This document shows positions 1 through 7,961 of a stretch of DNA of 64,000 bases, one piece after another. Numbering within the stretch: the stretch's first letter is position 1; every line of letters begins with the position of its first letter. The stretch comes from JANSYL01 sp963921255. GTDB lineage: Bacteria > Pseudomonadota > Alphaproteobacteria > Rhodobacterales > Rhodobacteraceae. A model generated the notes under the pieces. It was not told where the DNA came from. It made no database searches and worked only from the letters and a program-made list of their open reading frames with translations. A program made the translations under genes and the position numbers. Location: assembly GCA_963921255.3 (NCBI GenBank), contig CAWUEW020000003.1, forward strand, positions 62,001 through 126,000. The letters run 5' to 3'.

Positions 1-355
1 CCTGGCGGCTCGCTTTGCCGTGGATCGTCAGGGTTTCGGCCACCTGATCGCCGATTGTTTGCACCGGATTGAGGGCCGTCATCGGCTCCTGAAAGATCAT
101 GCCGATGTCATTGCCCCGCAAGGCGCACATCTCGGCCTCCGACAGGTTGCGCAAGTCGGTCCCGTCCAAGGCCAGTCGTCCCGACACGTCCGCGCCACCC
201 GGCAACAGGCCCATCAAGGCAAGTGCCGTCATCGATTTGCCCGAACCACTTTCCCCCACAAGCCCGAAGATCTCTTGCTCGCCGATGGACAGGGACACAT
301 CGCGCAGGATGGGCTGGCCGTGGATCGCGAGATCGAGGTTCGAAATCTCGATCAT
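1..355 (-). CDS. Peptide/nickel-type ABC transporter ATP-binding protein, partial
   Basis: This is the N-terminal part (about 118 residues) of an ABC ATPase that would power the dipeptide/oligopeptide importer encoded by the genes next to it. The translation opens MIEISNLDLAIHGQPILRDV and contains a Walker A motif GESGSGKS near residue 37. It then has the Q-loop segment MIFQEPMTALNPVQTI, which is typical of DppD/OppD proteins. The Walker B and signature motifs and the C-terminus lie beyond the left edge of the window. The ATG at 355 begins just where family alignments start. It lies 70 bases past the stop of the upstream permease in the same direction, so the gene probably belongs to that operon. 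Family assignment is firm; the substrate is not known. Confidence 0.9.
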   Translation of the reverse strand, partial: MIEISNLDLAIHGQPILRDVSLSIGEQEIFGLVGESGSGKSMTALALMGLLPGGADVSGRLALDGTDLRNLSEAEMCALRGNDIGMIFQEPMTALNPVQTIGDQVAETLTIHGKASRQ

Positions 356-425
356 CGGTCTGGACCGCCCCGGTTGAACGGCACCTCGCTGCGGCGCTCT
401 GGGCGCGGGGTGCTTTGGCCCCAAT

Positions 426-1250
426 TCATGTCCGTGCCCTCCGCAGGCGCGGATCGAGCGCATCGCGCAACCCGTCCCCAAGCAGGTTCAGGCCCAGAAC
501 CATCAAGACGATGGCAAGCCCCGGCAGCACGGCCAGCATCGGGTGCGTGTAGATCATGGTTTGCGCCTCGGCCAGCGTGCGGCCCCAAGAGGGCGTCGGC
601 GGTTGCGCCCCCAATCCGACGTAGCTCAAAGCGGCCTCTGCAAGGATGCCGAGAGAAAATTGGATGGTTGCCTGCACGATCAGCAGGTTCAGGATGTTCG
701 GTAGGATATGCTCGGCGCTGATCCGAACGGCCCCTTTGCCGGCCGTGCGCGCCGCGAGGATGTAGTCAAGCGTCCAGAGGGGCAGCGCCCCGCCGCGCGC
801 GACCCGGGCGAAAACGGGAATGTTGAAGATGCCGATGGCGAGAATGGCATTCGTCGCGGACGGCCCGTAACGCGCGGTAATCAGGATGGCGATCACCAAC
901 GACGGGAAGGCAAAGATCAGATCGTTGCCGCGCATGATGACCTCATCCAGCAGACTGCCCCGACTGGCGGCCGCCGCCAGACCCAGGGGCACCCCGACTG
1001 CGACCCCGATCCCGACGGCGACGACCGCAACCGCGATCGACGTTTGGCTGCCGACCATCAGCATCGACAGCGTGTCCCGCCCGAACTGGTCCGTCCCCAA
1101 CAGATAGGTGGCCGAGGCCGGTTGAAGCCGGTCGGCGATGGTCAGGGTTTCAACGTCATGCGGCGTCCAGATCAGGCTCAGCAGCGCGATGGCCAGAAAG
1201 ACCGCACTGAGGATGGCGCCGATCCAGAGGGCTTTGGGCAAACGGGTCAT
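426..1250 (-). CDS. ABC transporter permease, DppC/OppC type
   Basis: This is a 274-residue inner-membrane permease of the dipeptide/oligopeptide/nickel importer family. It has an N-terminal transmembrane segment (ALWIGAILSAVFLAIALLSL), the DppC-type periplasmic stretch ending YLLGTDQFGRDTLSML, then a run of hydrophobic segments. The EAA-type cytoplasmic loop that contacts the ATPase lies around EAALSYVGLGAQPPTPSWG, which is diagnostic for OppC/DppC. Length is normal for the family. Its ATG overlaps the stop of the upstream permease gene by four bases (ATGA), which implies translational coupling. It should form the translocation pore as a heterodimer with that permease. The peptide class transported cannot be told from sequence. 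Confidence 0.93.
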   Translation of the reverse strand: MTRLPKALWIGAILSAVFLAIALLSLIWTPHDVETLTIADRLQPASATYLLGTDQFGRDTLSMLMVGSQTSIAVAVVAVGIGVAVGVPLGLAAAASRGSLLDEVIMRGNDLIFAFPSLVIAILITARYGPSATNAILAIGIFNIPVFARVARGGALPLWTLDYILAARTAGKGAVRISAEHILPNILNLLIVQATIQFSLGILAEAALSYVGLGAQPPTPSWGRTLAEAQTMIYTHPMLAVLPGLAIVLMVLGLNLLGDGLRDALDPRLRRART

Positions 1251-2188
1251 GAGCGGCGCAGCCTCGGGTCGACCAGTGCATAGGCCACGTCGACAAGGAA
1301 CGTCACCAGGATCACCGCAAAGACCAATAACATCGTCACCGACTCCACAACGATCAGGTCGCGCTGCGTAATGCCCTGGAAAATCAGGCGCCCAAGCCCC
1401 GGCAGGAAGAACACGTTCTCGATGATGATGCCGCCGGCCAAAAGGAACGAAAACTGCAACCCGAGGATGGTCAGAACCGGGATCAACGCGTTTTTGACGC
1501 CGTGACGCAGGATGGCCTGTCGCTGGGACAGACCCTTGGCGCGGGCCGTGCGGATATAGTCCTGGTTCAACGTGTCCAGAAGCGCAGACCGCATGACGCG
1601 GGCCAGGATCGACGCCTGCGGCAAGGCCAATGCAATCGCGGGCAAGGTCAGGGCCTTGATTGCGGCGCCGGGGTCATCCCACCCCGGGAATCCGCCTGCC
1701 GAAAACCAGCGCAGCGTGACGGCAAAGACCAGAACCAAAAGCATCGCGAACCAGAAATTCGGAATGGCGATGCCCAATTGCGTGGCGCCCATGATGCCGT
1801 AGTCCGCCGCCGTTCCACGGCGCGCCGCGGCGATGATCCCGATGGGCAGCGCGATCAGGGTCGACAGGGTCAGGGCGTAGATGGCCAGTGGAAGCGACAC
1901 CCACAACCGGTCCAGCACCAACTCGGAGACTGGCACCCGGTAGGTGTAAGACACCCCGAAATCCCCGGTCAGCATACCACCGATCCACGCCAGGTATCGC
2001 TGAAACTTGCTGCCATCCAGGCCCAGTTCCGCCCGCAATGCGGCCAGGTTGTCCTCGGTCGCATTCAGCCCCAACATGAACGACGCCGGGTCGCCCGGGA
2101 TCACCTCGATCAGGGCGAAAATCACCAGGCTTGCAATCACAAGCGACAGCGCCAAGGACAGCGCCCGGGTGAGCAGGTAGGACAACAT
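1247..2188 (-). CDS. ABC transporter permease, DppB/OppB type
   Basis: This 313-residue inner-membrane permease is the DppB/OppB partner. It shows the first transmembrane helix, then the conserved stretch EVIPGDPASFMLGLNATEDN, then multiple hydrophobic helices. The C-terminal coupling region includes RTARAKGLSQRQAILRHGVK, the OppB-type EAA loop. It is the first gene of the permease block. A 121-base gap separates it from the beta-helix gene upstream, and that gap holds a hairpin. The binding-protein gene that normally leads such operons sits on the far side of the inserted beta-helix gene, so the permeases may depend on their own promoter in this gap. Family assignment is firm. Confidence 0.93.
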   Translation of the reverse strand: MLSYLLTRALSLALSLVIASLVIFALIEVIPGDPASFMLGLNATEDNLAALRAELGLDGSKFQRYLAWIGGMLTGDFGVSYTYRVPVSELVLDRLWVSLPLAIYALTLSTLIALPIGIIAAARRGTAADYGIMGATQLGIAIPNFWFAMLLVLVFAVTLRWFSAGGFPGWDDPGAAIKALTLPAIALALPQASILARVMRSALLDTLNQDYIRTARAKGLSQRQAILRHGVKNALIPVLTILGLQFSFLLAGGIIIENVFFLPGLGRLIFQGITQRDLIVVESVTMLLVFAVILVTFLVDVAYALVDPRLRRS

Positions 2189-2256
2189 GGACCGAGCCTA
2201 ATCGGCGGGTCTGGGATGGGCCAGAGGCGATTTGTGGTGACGGTCGCCAGAATAAG

Positions 2257-2289
2257 GGAAGGCCGGACGCACAGTGCATCCGGCCTTCC
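2257..2289 (-). terminator. Hairpin after the beta-helix gene
   Basis: Perfect 11-bp stem GGAAGGCCGGA (2257-2267) paired with TCCGGCCTTCC (2279-2289) around an 11-base loop. It begins about 20 bases after the stop of the beta-helix gene and is followed on the minus strand by a short T-rich stretch (CTTATTCT). It probably ends that transcript or protects its 3' end. Confidence 0.65.
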
Positions 2290-2309
2290 GAACTGTCGTC
2301 TCGTGCGTC

Positions 2310-3737
2310 TTACTGCGAGGTCAGTGTGATGCCCTCGGCCTCGATGCCATCGGCGATGTCCGACGCCATCACGCTGGCAATGCCCGCGCCGTCATCGTCT
2401 TGCACGACCTCAAGGCCCAACTCGCCATCGTCATTGCCGCTGGTCTCGGTGTACAGCACCACAACCTCGACATCGCCGCCGTCTTCTTCCTCGAAGACGA
2501 AACCGACACCGCCATTGTCCATGGCAAGCGAATACATCGCGGTGCCGTAAACGCCGCCATCGCCCTCTTCGCTCATCTTGTAGCCGTCATCGGTGTTTTC
2601 TGCGGCCTCGGTGCCCAAGTAAACCGCGATGATGTCACCGCCGTCTTCCTCGTCAAAGTCGAACCCTTCGTCGAGGTTGTTGAGCATCAGGCTGTCAATC
2701 ACGGTCACATCCAGATCACCGGGGCCGGCTTCGTCGATGTCGAACCCGTCGTCAACGTCGATGGCGAATTCGTAGGCTTCCACGCTGCCGTCGTCATACA
2801 GGTCAACCTCGCGCTCGAAGCACCCGTCGTCGGGCGATCCGGTGATCGGGCCGGGGATCGCGTCTTCCTGAACCGCGCCTTCTTCGAACTCGGCTTCGTC
2901 CACGTCCGGCATGTAGGCGGCCAGCATTTCGGGGTCGCAATACCCGCCATTGTCTTCGAAGACACTGTCGGTGACCGTCGCGATCACATGGCCGGCCTGA
3001 CCTTCGTCCAACTCGACTCCATCTGCGCCGACACCGGCAAAAACGGAACCCACGGCGGAGAAGATGATATCGCCTTCGCCGCGCTCATCGACGCGCAAGC
3101 CGTCTGCGTCGAAACGGCCATACGCGGCGTCTTCCACGACAACGTCAACGAGGGCCAGTTCGATGGAGGCCGGCGATCCTTCACCTGCGCCACCCGACCC
3201 GCCGCCGCAGTCATCGGCCAGCGTACAGTCGGAAATGTGGATGCCATGACCGGCGACGCCGCTGACCAGAACGCTGTTCAGCGATACGAAGACGACCCCT
3301 TCCTGGTCATCGCGCACGTCCACGAAGAGGCCTTTGACCGCCGGGCCATCCGCGTCACCGCGGTTTTCGATGTCAAAGCCGCCCGGGCCCACCAACCCGA
3401 GGTTGGACATGGTCAGGTCGGCGCCCTGGGTGACGGCAAAGATCGTCACGTTGTTCGCCGAGGAGATGATCTGCCCGCTGCCGATCACGGCGAGCGGCGC
3501 GGCGCCCGAATAGCTGAGCGTGGTTTCGATCATGATATCGCTGTCCGTGGCGACTACGATCGTTTGCGCCTCGCTTGCAGCGGCGGCGGTTTCCAATGCA
3601 GCGCGCAAGCTGCCAGCGCCGCTGTCGGCGGTGCTGGTGACGAGAAGCGGCGCGGCCAGCGCGGGTGCGGCGGCGAGCCCACCTGCAACAAGCGCGGCCA
3701 GCGCTGTGGATGTAACGCGGCGATGATGAACTGGCAT
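2310..3737 (-). CDS. Acidic secreted beta-helix-like protein
   Basis: This is a 475-residue protein with a signal peptide (positively charged start, then a hydrophobic run ending ALAAPLL). The mature part begins with the segment VTSTADSGAGSLRAALETA, a common opening of right-handed beta-helix (pectin-lyase-like) surface proteins. Short repeated turns rich in G, D and E follow, with many phrases such as EEDGGDVEVVVL and EEDGGDIIAVYL. The protein is strongly acidic. Such folds occur in adhesins and polysaccharide-active enzymes, but no catalytic motif is visible, so the function is unknown. The gene lies between the binding protein and the permeases of a peptide ABC transporter and has a hairpin at each side. 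The ATG at 3737 is preceded by GGGGGAG. Confidence 0.8.
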   Translation of the reverse strand: MPVHHRRVTSTALAALVAGGLAAAPALAAPLLVTSTADSGAGSLRAALETAAAASEAQTIVVATDSDIMIETTLSYSGAAPLAVIGSGQIISSANNVTIFAVTQGADLTMSNLGLVGPGGFDIENRGDADGPAVKGLFVDVRDDQEGVVFVSLNSVLVSGVAGHGIHISDCTLADDCGGGSGGAGEGSPASIELALVDVVVEDAAYGRFDADGLRVDERGEGDIIFSAVGSVFAGVGADGVELDEGQAGHVIATVTDSVFEDNGGYCDPEMLAAYMPDVDEAEFEEGAVQEDAIPGPITGSPDDGCFEREVDLYDDGSVEAYEFAIDVDDGFDIDEAGPGDLDVTVIDSLMLNNLDEGFDFDEEDGGDIIAVYLGTEAAENTDDGYKMSEEGDGGVYGTAMYSLAMDNGGVGFVFEEEDGGDVEVVVLYTETSGNDDGELGLEVVQDDDGAGIASVMASDIADGIEAEGITLTSQ

Positions 3738-3896
3738 GAATACTCCCCCGTTTGTCGGTTTGGGATTGTGGTCGTCCGCACAGGTCTAGGGGGCTTTTAT
3801 GACAGTAACGCTACGCGCCATCCTTGCGGCTGATTTTGCAGCGTTTTCATGCGCCCGTTGCTGCGGCGACGTTGGCGATGCCGCTGGACACAGAAG

Positions 3897-3925
3897 AAGG
3901 CCCCGCCGGATGCCGGCGGGGCCTT
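3897..3925 (-). terminator. Strong hairpin after the binding-protein gene
   Basis: Perfect 13-bp stem AAGGCCCCGCCGG (3897-3909) and CCGGCGGGGCCTT (3913-3925) with a three-base loop. It lies 25 bases after the stop of the ABC binding-protein gene and continues into TTCTTCT on the minus strand. It is a probable terminator or attenuator. Partial read-through would make the binding protein more abundant than downstream products. Confidence 0.75.
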
Positions 3926-3950
3926 ATGTTGGGGGCGCTGTGCGGACCCG

Positions 3951-5423
3951 TCAGTTGGTCCAGCGCACTGCGGTCAGATCGTTCGCCTGCGTGGGCGAAT
4001 TTTCCCACAGACCTTCGATGTTGGCATTGGCAACACCGGTTTTTGCCAACTGGAACAGGAACCCGTTCACATAGTCGTCGGCAATCATGTTCTGTGCCCG
4101 CGCGAACAGCGCATCGCGCGTTTCTGGGACGCTGGTGTTGTCGAGGGTCACCATCAATTCCTGGAACAGCGGGTTGTCGTACTGGAAGTAGTAATCCGGA
4201 CGTGCGTAGATGTTGATGTCGACCGGTTCGGTGTGGCTGACGATGGTCAGGTCATAGTCCTTGCCGCGGAACACTTGCTCCAACCACTGGGCCCATTCCA
4301 GGTTGCTGATCTCGGTTTCGATCCCGACCTCACGCAATTGGGCGGCGATGATTTCACCCCCGCGTCGGGCGTAAGACGGCGGCGGCAACATCAGGCGAAG
4401 GGTCAGGTCTTCGGCCCCGGCTTCGGCCAGAAGCGCCCGGGCCTGGTCCGGGTCATAGGCCGAGTTGCCCGTAAGATCGACATAGGCGGGGTGGTGCGGT
4501 GCGAAATGGGTGCCAATTGGCGTGCCATATCCGAACATCGCGCCGTCAATAATGTCCTGCCGGTTGATCGCGTGGCTGATCGCCTGGCGAATGCGAATGT
4601 CAGTCAGTGGCTCCTGCGCGTTGTTCATTGCCAGGATGGTTTCGCCCTCGGTCGAGCCGACGATGACAGTGAAGCGTGGATCGGCCTCAAACTGGGCCAG
4701 GGTTTCCGGGGCCGGGAAGTTCGGGAACGCGTCCACGTCGCCCGCCATCAGGGCGGCAAAGGCCGCGTTCGGATCGCTGATGAACCGGAAGGTCGCGGCC
4801 TCCAGTGCCACGGCCTCCCCCCAATAGGCGTCGTTGCGCACCAGCTCGACACGGTCGCCTTCGACCCATTCGGCAAAGCGGAACGGGCCGGTGCCGATCG
4901 GGTTCGTCGCGTTGCCGTCGGCGCTTTCGGGTGCGACGATCACGGCGTCGCCCCATGCCATGTCGAACAGGAATGCCCCATCCGGTCCATCAAGGGTGAC
5001 TTGGACCATGGTATCGCCCATGGCTTCAACGCTGACGATATTGGCGAAAAGCGCGGGCTGCGCATTGGTCGAGCCTTCTGCGCGGGCCCGGTCCAGCGAG
5101 AACACGACGTCGTCCGACGTCATGGCGCTGCCGTCATGGAAGGTCACGCCCTCGCGCAGCGTAAAGGTGTAGACCGTGCCGTCGTCCGAAATATCCCATG
5201 ACGCGGCAAGACCCGGGTTGACGGAGCCGTCTGGCCCGAAGCGGGTCAGGCCCTCGAACACATTGGCATAGACCACTTCGTCGATGGCTGCGGCTGCGCC
5301 ACCGGTGGGGTCCAGATTTGGCGGCTCAAGCGCCATGCCGATGCTGATATCGGCTTGTTGGGCGAAGCCGGCGGTCGCGCTCAGCGCCAGAACCGCCGCG
5401 CTCAGGCGGAGATGTCGGGTCAT
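3951..5423 (-). CDS. ABC transporter peptide-binding protein (SBP family 5)
   Basis: This is a 490-residue periplasmic binding protein of the DppA/OppA/NikA group (SBP_bac_5). A signal peptide ends near TAGFAQQAD. The mature part carries family hallmarks: GMALEPPNLDPTGG near the N-terminus, VYANVFEGLTRF, then PGLAASWDISDDGTVYTFTL and the following GVTFHDGS, which together form the usual SBP_5 signature. Length is typical. It captures the substrate in the periplasm and delivers it to the permeases encoded downstream on the same strand. A strong hairpin and a beta-helix gene stand between it and those permeases. Substrate specificity cannot be read from the sequence. Confidence 0.93.
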   Translation of the reverse strand: MTRHLRLSAAVLALSATAGFAQQADISIGMALEPPNLDPTGGAAAAIDEVVYANVFEGLTRFGPDGSVNPGLAASWDISDDGTVYTFTLREGVTFHDGSAMTSDDVVFSLDRARAEGSTNAQPALFANIVSVEAMGDTMVQVTLDGPDGAFLFDMAWGDAVIVAPESADGNATNPIGTGPFRFAEWVEGDRVELVRNDAYWGEAVALEAATFRFISDPNAAFAALMAGDVDAFPNFPAPETLAQFEADPRFTVIVGSTEGETILAMNNAQEPLTDIRIRQAISHAINRQDIIDGAMFGYGTPIGTHFAPHHPAYVDLTGNSAYDPDQARALLAEAGAEDLTLRLMLPPPSYARRGGEIIAAQLREVGIETEISNLEWAQWLEQVFRGKDYDLTIVSHTEPVDINIYARPDYYFQYDNPLFQELMVTLDNTSVPETRDALFARAQNMIADDYVNGFLFQLAKTGVANANIEGLWENSPTQANDLTAVRWTN

Positions 5424-5523
5424 GTCGGTCCTCCCTTAGGACGGTTGTTTTCCCCATCATGCCGCCCACTGGCCGAAAAATCCCGTATTATTTTGCCGCA
5501 AGCTGTGCCGTCGCTGTGCCGGA

Positions 5524-6456
5524 TCACGTCCAGGTTGCGGGAAACGCAATGCCGCGGGCGCGCAATCCATCGAGCTGCGCGTCGACAAATGGGCGCAGTC
5601 GCTCGGACAACCCTGGCGGCATGGCGCGCCGGGGGGCGGCGTTTACGACGCGATTGACCACCGTGTCAGGAAGCGGTTGCGCGCTGATCCCAAGGAACTG
5701 TTCGATATCCCGGACATACCCGACCGGATCGTCCGAAATCCTGTCGAACTGGTCGATATGCACCATTTCGGGGGCCAGCGCCGCGCGCATCCGATCAATG
5801 GCCGCGACGTAGTCGCCGTGTTCGAGGTAGTCACCCGCCTCGATATGGTCGACGAGCTCCTCCAAAGACCAAGCGTCCAAGGCCGCCGACTCGCCCCGCC
5901 AGTGCAGATGGAATCGCACGTGGCTCCACAACCGCTCGAGCGGATGGCGCAAGGTGTAGAGCACGCGTAGCCCATCGCATTTCGCCCGTAAGGCCCTCCA
6001 ATCCCTGGGCGACAGCAGTGCATTCAGGTTTGAGAAATCGGCCATCCAGGCCCCGTCCGGCCTGTGCTGGAACAACGCATTGAACCATGCGTCGTCGACC
6101 GGTTCTGACAACCAGCGCGCCGTCCAATCGGCCCGTGCCTGGACCCGGCTGATCGCTGAACTCCCCGGGTCGAAGGCAAGATGGCCTCGCGCGCGCTGCA
6201 GGCGGGCCTTGGGTGACAACAAGCCGGGGCGCTGTGCCGCAGCGAAGCAATAGTGTACCTCCTTTTCCGGGGCCACCTGCACCTGCGGATGCCGGCCAAG
6301 AACATCGTAGAGCCAGGTTGTGCCGGCCTTCATTGCGCCGACGCTGAGAAAAAGATTATGGAAAACAGTATTTTGCTGGCGCTGTCGTGGTGCCATATCG
6401 GCCGGTGTTCGATGCTTGGTCATGCAGATGTCTTGGGGAAATTGGGCGTCGTCCAT
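5524..6456 (-). CDS. Sulfotransferase family protein
   Basis: This is a protein of about 310 residues with the PAPS-binding 5'-phosphosulfate loop SVGAMKAGTTWLYDVLGRHP near the N-terminus. This motif identifies sulfotransferases that move a sulfonate group from PAPS to a sugar, lipid or small-molecule hydroxyl. A second typical stretch, VLYTLRHPLERLWSHVRFH, matches the 3'-phosphate-binding RxPxxR..S region. The acceptor is unknown. The reading frame is open further upstream from a TTG at 6486. I chose the ATG at 6456; an ATG at 6423 is also possible. It stands alone between the ABC operon and a plus-strand group, so context gives no pathway. Confidence 0.88.
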   Translation of the reverse strand: MDDAQFPQDICMTKHRTPADMAPRQRQQNTVFHNLFLSVGAMKAGTTWLYDVLGRHPQVQVAPEKEVHYCFAAAQRPGLLSPKARLQRARGHLAFDPGSSAISRVQARADWTARWLSEPVDDAWFNALFQHRPDGAWMADFSNLNALLSPRDWRALRAKCDGLRVLYTLRHPLERLWSHVRFHLHWRGESAALDAWSLEELVDHIEAGDYLEHGDYVAAIDRMRAALAPEMVHIDQFDRISDDPVGYVRDIEQFLGISAQPLPDTVVNRVVNAAPRRAMPPGLSERLRPFVDAQLDGLRARGIAFPATWT

Positions 6457-6586
6457 GTTTGACTTTGCCGACCAGAAATTGAGCAAGTGTTTAAAGCTGT
6501 CGCAGAACCGTCATTTTTCTTTCGGCCCAATCCGAGAATCGCTGTACCGTTTTCCGGGTTCGTGAGGGGCATCTGTTGGGGACACA

Positions 6587-6784
6587 ATGACAGTACCAAA
6601 AGCGACTGACGTTTTGGCGCTAAGCGCTGATAGTGTTGCCGCGTTCATTCAAGAACAGGCCAGTGCAAAGACGCTAAGCGGCATGATGCGTCAACTCAAT
6701 GACGATCTGATGTCGGGCGATACCACAGCCAGCGAAATGGCCGGTCGGGCGTTGGCCCATCTCGGGTTTCAGGTCGACCCTTAG
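6587..6784 (+). CDS. Small hypothetical protein (65 residues)
   Basis: This short ORF has codon use that fits the neighbourhood and a predicted soluble, mildly acidic, helical product (for example SVAAFIQEQASAKTLSGMMR). The ATG is preceded by a weak purine stretch (TTGGGGACACA). No domain or motif is recognised. It is divergent from the sulfotransferase and about 180 bases ahead of two small membrane-protein genes. The length and absence of overlap with any other plausible gene favour a real gene, but the call rests mainly on coding appearance. Confidence 0.55.
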   Translation: MTVPKATDVLALSADSVAAFIQEQASAKTLSGMMRQLNDDLMSGDTTASEMAGRALAHLGFQVDP

Positions 6785-6813
6785 GGCGCAGCACGCTTCC
6801 GATCACTACGCCC

Positions 6814-6915
6814 GGCAGGTGTGTGTCCGCGCCGGACGTGGTCCCCGGTTGTCGTCAGCACAATCAGCTCGGGGCGGGAGAGGCCCGCGTGAATTCCCCT
6901 CGGACACACCCTGCC
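6814..6915. ncRNA. Candidate structured RNA
   Basis: The intergenic DNA has a long outer stem: GGCAGGTGTGTGTCCG (6814-6829) pairs with CGGACACACCCTGCC (6901-6915) with one bulge. It encloses two further hairpins. One is CCCCG (6843-6847) with CGGGG (6870-6874), itself enclosing TTGT/ACAA (6849-6852, 6860-6863). The other is GCGGG (6874-6878) with CCCGC (6884-6888). This looks like a three-way junction. It could be a small RNA or a leader for the gene at 6968. No known class was recognised and strand is uncertain. Confidence 0.4.
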
Positions 6916-6967
6916 AAAGCACGATGCGATGCCCTATGTATGGGCAAACATCTGAGGAGCGTTCCAC

Positions 6968-7228
6968 ATGCTAGGCTTTAGCCGCATGGCCTTTATCATG
7001 CTGATTGGACTGACTGTGGTCTATGTTTGCTTGTTCTTCTACTACCGGTCCGGCGCCAAGATGCGGCTCGAAGAGGATTGGGTGTTGGAAGGACGACCGG
7101 GGGAACGGGACGCCTGGGTTGATGAAAGATTGGCCCCGCGGGCGCGGCGAATCCGCAATTGGCTGGTTTTCGTGGTCTACGTCTTGCCTTTGGTTGGTTT
7201 GAGCGTCTTTGTGTATGTGACCAACTGA
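6968..7228 (+). CDS. Small two-helix membrane protein (86 residues)
   Basis: The protein has a hydrophobic N-terminal helix (MAFIMLIGLTVVYVCLFFYY), a charged cytoplasmic-like middle (EEDWVLEGRPGERDAWVDER) and a C-terminal helix (WLVFVVYVLPLVGLSVFVYV). The middle resembles small uncharacterised membrane proteins common in Rhodobacterales. The ATG follows GAGGAG at a good distance. The next gene starts 10 bases after its stop, so the two are probably one operon. No function can be assigned. It may partner the larger DUF1523-like membrane protein encoded next. Confidence 0.8.
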   Translation: MLGFSRMAFIMLIGLTVVYVCLFFYYRSGAKMRLEEDWVLEGRPGERDAWVDERLAPRARRIRNWLVFVVYVLPLVGLSVFVYVTN

Positions 7229-7238
7229 GGACGGCATC

Positions 7239-7847
7239 ATGCGTTGGGTTCGCATCATTTTCATCTTGATCATTGCCCTCTTGGTGGCGGGGTTCCTGCA
7301 CTACACCCTGCCGCAGCGCGACGTGGTGCGCATCGTGAATGCCGAACCGGTGTTGACCGAACTCGACGGTTGGAACCGGTTCTTTTATGCGCAGGCCGAC
7401 AGTGGATCGGCGGGCACCGCGACCACGCGGGATGTGCGGTTCATCAACACCGTCCGGGCCGATGATCGGCCGATGGTGTATCGCAACGAAGACACCGGCG
7501 TGCTTTGGCCGCCCTATTTCAAGTTCGACAGCCAGGATTTGCAGACCGAGGCCAGCAATCTCGCGTCCACGGCTGCCGAACCGCAATGGGTGGCCGTGAC
7601 CCATTACGGATGGCGGTCGAATTTCTTTTCCATCTATCCCAATGCTGTGGCCATCCGCCCGGTGGCCGGGCCGGATGCCGCCTATTTCCCGTGGCTGAAC
7701 ATTGCGATCCTGCTGTTCATCGCGTTCGTGCTGTTCATGGCCTGGCGCATTTGGGAACGCTTTGAAGACCGCGTGATCGACCCGATTGTCGACGCGGTCA
7801 GTGTCCGGTGGGCGAAGATCAAGGATCGGGTTGCCGGTCGCGGTTAG
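7239..7847 (+). CDS. DUF1523 family membrane protein
   Basis: This is a 202-residue protein with an N-terminal membrane helix (IIFILIIALLVAGFLHYTLP), a long periplasmic region and a second helix near the C-terminus (WLNIAILLFIAFVLFMAWRI). The periplasmic part contains QRDVVRIVNAEPVLTELD, RDVRFINTV and VLWPPYFKFDSQDLQTEAS. I recognise these as features of the uncharacterised DUF1523 family found in Rhodobacterales. The role is unknown; it may be an envelope protein. The start is preceded by GAGGAC and lies 10 bases after the preceding small membrane-protein gene, pointing to co-expression. Confidence 0.85.
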   Translation: MRWVRIIFILIIALLVAGFLHYTLPQRDVVRIVNAEPVLTELDGWNRFFYAQADSGSAGTATTRDVRFINTVRADDRPMVYRNEDTGVLWPPYFKFDSQDLQTEASNLASTAAEPQWVAVTHYGWRSNFFSIYPNAVAIRPVAGPDAAYFPWLNIAILLFIAFVLFMAWRIWERFEDRVIDPIVDAVSVRWAKIKDRVAGRG

Positions 7848-7892
7848 GTCTTTCGCGCCCTCACGTTCCCCCCTTGCACCCAAGGCGCGCCC

Positions 7893-7934
7893 GACGGCGC
7901 CCCGTCAGGGGTGCCCAAGGGGGCGCCTCCCCCC
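7893..7934. terminator. GC-rich hairpins between convergent genes
   Basis: Two GC hairpins lie between the DUF1523 gene and the converging ALDH16 gene: GACGG/CCGTC (7893-7906) and GGGGG/CCCCC (7919-7933). Their position between two gene ends suggests a shared, two-way terminator. There is no clear T-run. Confidence 0.4.
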
Positions 7935-7961
7935 GGGCGATGGCGCAGCCAGTGCAATCCC

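Noticed and set aside
3803..3815. 13-base match CAGTAACGCTACG, also at 61739-61751, with a shorter form at 27522-27531
   Set aside because: Placed upstream of minus-strand genes, but a shared 13-mer pair is expected by chance many times in 64 kb and the distances to starts differ.
2274..3833. 519-codon open frame antisense to the beta-helix gene
   Set aside because: Shadow of the acidic coding sequence; the minus strand has the signal peptide, ribosome site and flanking hairpins.
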